From contig CM032133.1 in the NCBI GenBank assembly GCA_018894105.1, forward strand, positions 9,996,501 through 10,060,500: a DNA stretch of 64,000 nucleotides, written 5' to 3'. The first letter of the stretch is position 1. Each line of letters begins with the position of its first letter. The notes below the pieces were generated by a model. That model was not told the DNA's origin and made no database searches. It saw only the letters and a list, made by a program, of their open reading frames with translations. Made by a program: the position numbers and the translations under genes. This DNA is from Jacaranda mimosifolia. Its lineage: Eukaryota > Streptophyta > Magnoliopsida > Lamiales > Bignoniaceae. Positions 55,619 to 64,000 of the stretch are shown here, one piece after another.

Positions 55619-56530
55619 GATAATCCAAGATGACCTTCAAATAAAGAAGAAAGACACTGTAGAAATTTCTAAACTTGTGCATTCAATCGTATTGAAGATC
55701 TCAAGCTTTATCTAAAATCTATGAAGTCACGAGCTAAAAATCGATCTTTATACCTTCTAGATTGAGAGTTGTACTGAAACTGTTGCAATAAGCTCTATAT
55801 AAGCTTAACCTCTTTTCTCACTGTGAATTTTCTATAAGGTTGAGATTTATCCTTAAAGCTGTGGTGTTGAAGGAATTTATTTTCTTGGGATGCACTATTT
55901 TGTTAAGACTGATCCATAAAGTTTGGGTGCTAAAGGAATTTGTTTTCTTAGGATGCACTGTTTGAAGGTTTGACCCTAACAGTGTAAAAGATTGGGTTTT
56001 TGACTGAGCCCATAAATGTCAAGGTTAGGTTCTTTAGTACTTTAGAAAACCAACATTTTTGGCTAAACTTATGAAATCTAAAGTTTGGTCTTCCTATATC
56101 ATAAAGGACTTGGTTAGGACTACTCTTGAAAACGATTGAGTTAGGATTGATCCTATAAAAGTTTTGGTTAGGATTGCTCCCTCAAAAATCTTTGTAATAA
56201 GTTATCCTGTAAAAAAATCAGTTTAGTGATCTTTCTAAAAACCATAAGTCGCAATTCTTAGGTGGAGCAGTAGGATCGTTTAGTCCAAAGCTCTCTAAAA
56301 TTCAGGTGTTCTTTACTTGCTTTATTCTTTATTATCGCTCACTACTTACCTATTGATTCTTGCATTTTACATTATTTATTGCTTTGCTACTAACCCATAA
56401 TCTGTTTGAGTGCTGCAAGTATTGAACTGACTGAATCAGAAAGCAATCATTCTTGATAATATTTTTGTTGTGCAAAAAAATAGGCGAAGTAGCATAATTC
56501 ACCCGTTCTTATGCTTAACTCTATACCACA
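55619..56530 (+). repeat. 3' LTR of the SIRE-type element, second part
   Basis: Resumes after the nested insertion and ends CTATACCACA. Its last ~690 bp align with the truncated 5' LTR. Combined with 46565-47004 the intact LTR was ~1.35 kb, within the SIRE range. Confidence 0.88.
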
Positions 56531-57713
56531 AATGCACAACACACTTTTAAAAAACTTCATACTCACAAATAATTCATTTAAACAACAAGCATACTAGAGC
56601 TCGAGTACCATGCACCGGATAAGGATATACAGTAGTTCAAATTCTTTACATACTAGAGCTCAAACACTTTACACTAATTCAAGATATGCATCAACTTAAT
56701 TCTAAAAGATTGACATTCATCTTGCTACACCCTAGAATTCTTTTCACTACACTAGTCCTTGTATCTCTTGCTTGAAACAAAGAATATAAGAGCATACTTG
56801 ACTTATATTTATCTCATGTATCTATAATTATGTTTTAAACCTCCAAGTTTAAATAGAAGTTGTAGACCAATGAATACAAGCTAGGTGTTCGTAAAAGATA
56901 TCCTTCATTTCCTACTAGAACCTCTCTACTTTATTTTAGTTGTTGCCTGCCTAGACATGCACTGATTTTCGAATTATTCATGGTAATTTTGTTATAATGA
57001 GCTAGAGTAGCAACACTAAAATAAAGTTTCAAGAACCAACTAAAAATCATAAGGATATATAATTGAGGTTATACTAACCTCTGCGTCTTATAAAATGACA
57101 AAGTAGGAACTTAATTACTCATTACTCATATAGTCATTGTTGGGATGCAGAATGAATACTACAAACAATCATACAAGTTCACGTGCTGTAACAAGTAATA
57201 AAGTTATGAGTGAATGTTGATTCCATGAAGTACTAAATTTACTAGCCACTACGTACTAATATATCACACACTTGTTTTATTTGAACAATGATTAATTGTG
57301 CTGGATTGAAAATTAAACTAATAACAATGAGAAAAAGTTACTAATTAAGTTTTCTATCAGGATATGAAAGTCTAGAATTATGATTTCATCAATCGAATTA
57401 GTCGATTGCATTATTTCTGTCATATGACACTACTAATAACTTATTAGTCTTGATCCTTATACAATTGTGGGGTTCTTTTGAATTAGTCGCAATCAAATCC
57501 CTAATTTATTCAATCAACTATATTCTATGTTAATTAACTAAATTACGGATGGGGTTATACCACTCAGTTAACTACCTAGGGTAAGCATGTATATCCTACT
57601 TATAAATTAATTAATTCATATCTCTAGTTGAATAATTAAACCTAGGGTATTTTATTGTCGATCAATCCCTAAAGTTTCTTTTTAAAGATTCCTCTAGAGT
57701 TTAGAGATATACT
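56531..57713. other. intergenic or old TE DNA, no gene
   Basis: No gene recognised. It continues in sequence at 61797, having been split by the LTR element between. Style suggests old LTR DNA, but no ends or domains were found. Confidence 0.4.
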
Positions 57714-58344
57714 TGTTGGAAATAAGCTTTAAAATTTCCTTAATTATTCACTTATTTCCAACATTTTATTTTATTCACTGTGCCTATTTAGTTTTTATTT
57801 ATTTAAGGTTTATGGCCCATTTATTATATCAACTTTATTGTGGTGTTATGATATTTAACCATTTTATTATATATATTCATGTGGCCCATTTACTATTGTA
57901 TTTATTGTAATTTTATTAGTTTTTATGAGGCCACTAAATTATTCATAATGGTCAAATAAAGGACCATTACCTTCTCATTTGAAGAATGGACTTTGTGAGT
58001 TTGTTAGAGGTTTTTTCCCACAAGATTTGTGTTTTTGGCAATGTGACTATGGATTGGTTCCTAGTCTCCTCATGGTCATGCACATTGGATAAGACACTAT
58101 TGTGAGCATTGAATTTTATCTTGGAGTCATGATTAGCCACTAGTACTCGCACGAAGGGAGGCAATCATGGTTTTAAAATAGCGACAAGTGTTGTGACTCT
58201 CCATTGATCCAGCTCCATTTTCTTCAATCTTTTATGCTGTTTGATCTACTATTTTATGCATTATATTTTATGTAATTATGTTTGTGATGATTATATAATT
58301 ATATTTTTATAATACTAACACAAACCACACAATTATCTACAATA
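57714..58344 (+). repeat. 5' LTR of the non-autonomous element
   Basis: 631 bp. Differs from the 3' copy by scattered substitutions and a short missing segment after TCATAATGGTCAAA. The end has decayed to TACAATA. Confidence 0.9.
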
Positions 58345-61141
58345 ATCTAAAGCCATGATTGTGATTTGTGTTTAAATAGGGTTGAATGGATTTGATAACT
58401 CTAATTTTTGTTTTTGTGCCTTGTATGGAAAATATTTGTGAATTTTATGTGGAGGAGAAACAATGGTTGCCACAGCTCTGGACATATTAAAGGTCAAATT
58501 ATTTGAAAGTTAGAGTATGAATATTTAAATATCTTTATTCAAATCTATGAAAAGATATGATTTTCTTATCTCAATATATTGTCAGTGTCTTGATTAGCAG
58601 CACGACCATATTTCACAACATTTTGTTATATTTTGTTTAGTCTGTGAAAGAATTTTTAGTTCATAATTTTCATGAAAAATCAGACTGTTGGTCGGTGCAA
58701 TTAGAATAATATCACTTAAGTATAATAGTGTTGCTTCATAGAATTTTAATGACCAGCCAACCAAAAATGTATGCCTAACATATAATAATTATTATCTTAT
58801 TTTGAACAAGCAAGAATTTGAGGTCAGTAGACGCTTAACGTATTATATGATGTGCTCATAATTTTTGAATAATAACAAAAATAAATAAATAAATAAATAA
58901 CAACAATAAGAGTAATACAGTTATTGCTTGATTTTATGTCTAACATCATTAATGTGTGGTATAGAAATTATATGTTCCTCAACGGCTGGTAGATTTCTTT
59001 TATTTGAATTAAGTATGTTTTAAATGTTAGCTACTAATGAGTTTATTCCATATTCTTATGAGCAAGTTACACTTCCATTTTCTATATATTATTCAGTTAT
59101 ATTATTAAAAAAGTATATATGTCTTGATCATTTTCCATAAAATTAATTATGCTCCAAAGTCAAACCATAAGTATGATTAGTGACTATAACACAATGCTAT
59201 CATGTTTCAATACATATGAGGAGGCACTTAATTTCTTCTTGGCACTCGTTTGATCTGATGGAGAAGTCAGGTACTTTTTTTTTATCATATGCGAGAAATA
59301 ATGTAAACTAGACAAGCTAAGATTAAATATATTTTATTTGATAATTATTAAGTTTATGAGTGATGAATTTATATAAATCTGTTGAGCTATACACGTGTTT
59401 TTGTGTGCGTATATGTATATATATAACTAAGTTTTAAGTGAAAAAAAAAGTGCATTCTTTGCTATCTGTTCATCCATGGAATAATTGTTGTTATTTATGT
59501 ATAAAAACGAATACTGAACTTGATGAGAGTTTATATATAGGCATATACTAACGATTATTATGGAATTAATCAATTATATATGAGGAGTTACATATTTATT
59601 AATATATATATATAATTTTATTACAAGAGTTACATATTCTCTTAAACGGTTAGTTAATTAATTAAGGATTATCCTTGAAGACTAGATAATCATATTCTTA
59701 TTGAGTCTTTGTATGGTAGTTACAAGTTGTCAAATGTTATTATTTAATTGTCTAACTTCCGTTTAATTAGATAATGAAGAAATTTGTTGGTAGCTTGAAA
59801 ACTAAGTTGTCTGAGTTATTTCATGCTCAAGTAAGAAACACATGCACATGAAATTATCAATATCAAAGGTTTAATTATATGTTTTGATAATTAAAGTTTA
59901 TCAAATATTAAATAAAAGGAATATTATATTTTGCTGTTGTTAATTAGAGAATGCTTAAATTTTACATGTGCAATATATATCCTCATATATTAATTAAAAA
60001 AAAAATCCAACCCACATTTAAATTATACTCTATAACTCTATCAACATATCAGTAATTATATTAAGAGATTTTGACTCTGTGATAAAAATTTTCATAAGAT
60101 GTATGGTAGAAATATTTATGTTGGTTTTTTAGGTGGAACAATTTATTGTGCGAGCACTTCTTATACAATAGAAATGTTGGGGGTAAGATCAAAAGATAAT
60201 ATGAGGTTATTCTGATTCTAATAGAGATGGAAAATTTAAATATAATTATTATAACTTGATTGAATTAATAAAAGTTTATAACAGTGTCATTGCTATTATT
60301 TATTTGTGTTTACTTTCTCCAAATTATAAGAAAAATATAGGGATTGAATGGATTTCAATCTAATTTTTATAATAGTTTATTATTTTATTGAGTTTATATG
60401 TATCAAATCCATGGGAGATTGCCAAAACAATAATGGTCCTAGTAGAAATTTGGAACTCTGAAATATCCAAAGAACTTGTTGGTGATACTTTGATTTATTT
60501 TCATTGATCTAATAATATATTATTTGCGGAGTTTTATCCTATCAAACAGGTGCACGCGCATAAGAGAGTGAATACAAAGAAAGACAAAAGGGAAAAAAAA
60601 AAGGCTGAAATAAGAAGCATGTGATGTTATGTTCCATGAGATGGAAAATTGCCTCGGGGGACTAGCGTAGAGGCTAGATCCTTAATCATCGAGGAGGATG
60701 GGCTAATCCCTAAGATGAAGTGCTATGAAAATGTGATGTTAGGTTGGGCTTCGACCCTTAATGAGAGCAAAGCGGGATTTCTGTGAGGTATGGGTCACAC
60801 ATACCTTTGGAGGACCCACCTAAGTGAGAGTTTCCATGGGCCGTGGCTATGGGTTTGGGCTACCCCTAGAAACCTCACAAGAATCAAATTTGAGCGCATG
60901 GCCATTAACGCGCTAACCCGCTATAACCATGTCCTAAAGTCAATATTGTGTGTGTGGTAATTGAAGTTTGATTCAAGGGACCTAATTTAAGGCTTAGTCC
61001 ATTATGGCTCCCTCAAACAGACATTGCGAAAAATAATTGTATGTTTAAGCCCAGAAGGCACATGCACCGATTGTACAGTATAAGTTGCCACCATATTTAT
61101 TTCATATATTGATTTTGAAAATTTTAAACTTTGTGGTGGAT
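58345..61141 (+). other. non-coding interior of the non-autonomous element
   Basis: AT-rich, no recognised protein domain. An (AATA)n run lies at ~58880-58900. A GC-richer, better ordered stretch at 60600-61080 precedes the PPT. Confidence 0.7.
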
Positions 61142-61796
61142 TGTTGGAAATAAGCTTTAAAATTTCCTCAATTATTCACTTATTTCCAACATTTTATTTT
61201 ATTCACTGTGCCTATTTAGTTTTTATTTATTTAAGGTTTATGGTTCATTTATTATATCAACTTTATTGTGGTGTTATGATATTTGACAATTTTATTATAT
61301 ATATATATATATTCATGTGGCCCATTTACTATTGTGTTTATGATGATTTTATTAGTTTTTACTAAATTATTCATAATGGTCAAATTTTCTACATCTATTT
61401 AAAGGGCCATTACCTTCTCTTTTGAAGAATAGACTTGGTGAATTTGTTAGAGGTTTTTTCACTTTGTACTCCCACAAGATTTATGTTTTTGGCAATGTGA
61501 TTATGGATTGGTTCCTAATCTCTTTGTGGTTGTGCATATGGGATGAGACACCACTATGAGCATTGAGTTTTATCTTGGAGTCATGGTTAGCCATTAGTAC
61601 CCGCACTAAGGGAGGCAATCATGGCTTTAGGACAGCGACAAGTGTCATGACTCTCCATTGATCTAGCTCCATTTTTTTTAATCTTTTATGTGGTTTGATC
61701 TACTATTTTATGCATTATATTTTATGTAATTATGTGTGATGATTATATAATTATATTTTTATGATACTAACATAAATCACACAATTATCCACAACA
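61142..61796 (+). repeat. 3' LTR of the non-autonomous element
   Basis: 655 bp, TGTTGG...CAACA ends, followed by the TSD ATACT. Confidence 0.9.
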
Positions 61797-61801
61797 ATAC
61801 T

Positions 61802-63744
61802 TGACTGTTGATTAGACAATCAAATAGAAAAACACACAATAGAAGAAATAACTTAAAACACTACTAATTTCATGGGAAAAAATTAATGCATCAATTTATT
61901 CAAAGAGTCCATCATAATCATAGATTAACGAATTAGTTCATAATTGAATTATCAAACAATATATGAACAAAACCAAACATCATATCAAATACAAGTTAAG
62001 AAAGAAAATCAAAGGAAGAAGAAGAGACTCTAATCCTAGATGAATCAGATCTCCACTTTATCCTCTTTCAAACTTTGAATTCTCATAAAACTTCTTCTCC
62101 AATCTAGAAAACCAAAATTAGAACTCCTAACTAGGTTTCAAAGGCCTTTTTATACTAGGTAATAATTTTTTTTAAAAGAAATGTATAGATAGAATAAATA
62201 AAAAGACTTTTTTTCTTGTTCTTAATCAAATTACAAAGAGTCATGTCAACTTTCCCACCAACTTGTGCCAAGTTGTATGTTTTCACAATTTCTTGACTTG
62301 TGTTCTCGCAATTCCAAAATTTCATCAATAAGTAAGGGAATTATAATTTTTAAGCAAGAAAATTATTTGTTAATCCTTCAATTTGGTATTAAATTAAAAG
62401 CAATAAGAACTTGACAAACAACCTGAAACATAACACGTTGCTTGTTTTTAAGCAACACTAAGAAAAGACTCAAAGGCACCATAAGAAGAACAAATCAACA
62501 CTAGAACACATGTATAAAAACTTCACTTCTTCTAGTTGTTCTCAAAACTACTATAAAATTATACTTATAGTCAACTACAATTGTGATCTAATTTCATTAT
62601 GCACACGTAAGCAGATGCAATGATCAAATGAATCCCTGTTGTATGTTTCTGATTTCTCTACCAATAGTTACTAGCAATTTGGATTAATTTATGTACTAGT
62701 ACAATACTCTATTCTAGTACTCTACATGTTTGCCTTTTGTATTTATCTCCACTAATGAAGTACACTCAATAAAGGATTGCTAGGACTTTAATAGTTTGTA
62801 ATGTATGTTTGGGTAAAGATAGGAGAATTATGGATAATAATGACTCAATACCCACAACACTTGTTCATCATCATCGTTCAATGTTCTCCTAAACTTATCG
62901 AACAATAATTCTCAATTTCTTATTTCAGTGCTCATATAACTTTGAACTTTTCTCATTCTTTCCCCTTTTTTTGCACACGAGGCCTTATCTACATCATTTT
63001 TTTCAAAAGATTTAAAACTCATGGGTGACATACTATTTGTTCTCATCTTCATGAATGTTTTAAATATTTGCAACAAGTAATAGTGAATTTAATTAGTGAC
63101 ATTATGTGTTTCGAATGGCTATTGAGTTGGTTGCCAAATGAAAAGAGATAATTATAATAGGCTCAATAGGGGGCTCCAGAGATATAATATCATTTGATAG
63201 GGCTTAAATGGGTCAAAAATAGCCTAAGTCATCTCCCTTCTTGAGTATTTTCTAAAATTCTTTTGAAAATTCACCTCAGTATGAAGTCAAAAGAATTTTA
63301 AAGTATTATCTACACTACTCTTTCATATCTCCTTTAAATCAAATCAATAACTAAAGGTGAGAAAAATAAGTGTTCAAAAATAGGGCACTATATCCTGGAA
63401 TTGCTTTTGCTCAAAGAGCATAATTTCATCATCACACAATTGTAATTTTTCACAAAACAAAATTAAAGAAGCAATATCTTCATTGATTCAAGAAGGTCAA
63501 TTTTTGTACATGTGGAACATTAACTAAATTACTAAACCCTAGTCATAACAAAAATAATAAAAAATAAACCACAAATACAAAACTAGGATAACAAAGTGCC
63601 TATACTAGCATAACAAAAGAAAGCAAGAAAATAAAAAAAATAAAAAAAAAATAATAAGAGGCACTAATACGAATAATGACAAAAAGAAGGAAATAAATGT
63701 AGAGAAAAGAAAATGAAAATGAAAAGGAAGAAAATATACCTTAA
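61802..63744. other. AT-rich DNA, no gene recognised
   Basis: Continuation of the stretch before 57714. Apart from A-rich runs near 63540-63720 nothing was identified. Because the right-edge ORF remnant reads on the minus strand towards this region, it may be that element's 3' part. Confidence 0.35.
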
Positions 63745-64000
63745 TTAATCATCATCAGCATCATCATTATCCCCGGCCTCTGGGAGTGGAACTGCATAGT
63801 ATGGTTGTGGGGCGTGTTGTGGTGCATTAATGACATAGCAAAGAGGTCAAAGCTGGGCTATCAGGCTTAAAATCGCAACATCTTCCCTATCGCCCCATTA
63901 CACTGAACATAGTACATTAGAAACTACTTAAGCTGAGTTTACATCCCTTCCCCCTAAGTGGCTAAAAATCGAATTTATTCTCTGCTAGATGATTGCCCAG
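63745..64000 (-). pseudogene. C-terminus of a degraded transposon-type ORF, partial
   Basis: Minus strand, entering from the right edge and ending TAA at 63747-63745. One frame reads 'WGDREDVAILSLIAQL', a stop, then 'PLCYVINAPQHAPQPYYAV' and an acidic end 'EAGDNDDADDD'. Proline-rich then acidic C-termini of this kind are common in plant transposon-encoded ORFs of the 'putative plant transposon protein' type. At least three in-frame stops lie upstream. Family assignment is weak because only the tail is visible. Confidence 0.35.

Larger units (their letters stand above)
36730..56530 (+). mobile_element. SIRE/Maximus-type Copia retrotransposon, heavily nested
   Basis: Plus-strand element: 5'-truncated 5' LTR (36730-37429), iMet PBS TGGTATCAGAGCAGG (37432-37446), gag, pol, an env-like ORF 3' of pol, a PPT (AAAAAGGGGACTT, ~46552-46564) and a 3' LTR starting TGTTGACCTTTTGG (46565). 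The AAAAAGGGG-TTGTTG junction followed by TTTTGATGATAACAAAC is a hallmark of SIRE-lineage ends. The 3' LTR is split at 47004/55619 by a later minus-strand Copia, so ~8.6 kb of this span is foreign. A hAT MITE pair (42349-43860) sits between RNase H and the env-like ORF. Numerous stops make it non-autonomous. Confidence 0.92.
57714..61796 (+). mobile_element. non-autonomous LTR retrotransposon, perfect TSD
   Basis: 4,083 bp. LTRs 57714-58344 and 61142-61796 both begin TGTTGGAAATAAGCTTTAAA; the second ends TCCACAACA. Perfect TSD ATACT at 57709-57713 and 61797-61801. A purine-rich tract CTTTGTGGTGGAT precedes the second LTR, fixing plus orientation and pointing to copia-type ends. The 2.8-kb interior has no gag or pol domain in any frame that I could recognise. 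The iMet PBS is also absent after the first LTR (ATCTAAAGCCATG instead). It must rely on enzymes from another element. Confidence 0.9.

Overview
The window is nuclear DNA from a flowering plant, most likely a eudicot. It is AT-rich, contains one intron-bearing plant housekeeping gene and one broken plant transcription-factor gene, and is otherwise dominated by plant retrotransposons (Copia of several lineages, a TRIM, a SINE), long solo LTRs and hAT-type MITEs. No prokaryotic, organellar or viral genome feature was seen. The species cannot be fixed from the sequence alone.

Layout. 1-9.8 kb: remnants of Copia elements (a minus-strand gag at the left edge; a plus-strand 5'-truncated RT/RNase H with its 3' LTR at 2131-3986) and long unassigned non-coding DNA. 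9.8-12.1 kb: an intact-looking 347-bp TRIM, then a minus-strand pseudogene of an ARF8-like auxin response factor. 12.8-17.4 kb: a structurally complete but coding-dead Copia element with a perfect 5-bp target-site duplication (TSD), inserted upstream of the ARF8 pseudogene. 17.6-26.3 kb: MITEs, SINE-like pieces, a partial ~3-kb LTR with a 30-bp minisatellite, and a second tandem array. 26.5-35.0 kb: the only intact protein gene, a five-exon tafazzin-type acyltransferase (281 residues). Its introns hold a hAT MITE, a diverged ~745-bp tandem duplication and an Au-like SINE.

36.7-56.5 kb is one nested complex. A SIRE/Maximus-type Copia element (truncated 5' LTR, gag, pol, env-like ORF, 3' LTR) carries a hAT MITE that itself carries a second MITE. 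Its 3' LTR is split by a minus-strand Copia element (47005-55618), and that element in turn carries a 2.9-kb solo LTR (48145-51034, perfect TSD). 57.7-61.8 kb is a non-autonomous LTR retrotransposon with no recognisable coding and a perfect TSD. The right edge has the degraded C-terminus of a transposon-type ORF.

The genes do not form a pathway. The biological story is a single lipid-metabolism gene, a dead auxin-response gene copy, and layered transposon insertions whose order can be read from TSDs and interruptions. I see no new functional system. The most notable items are the nested insertion series, two LTR copies carrying unrelated minisatellites at the same place, and the TE-expanded introns of the acyltransferase gene.
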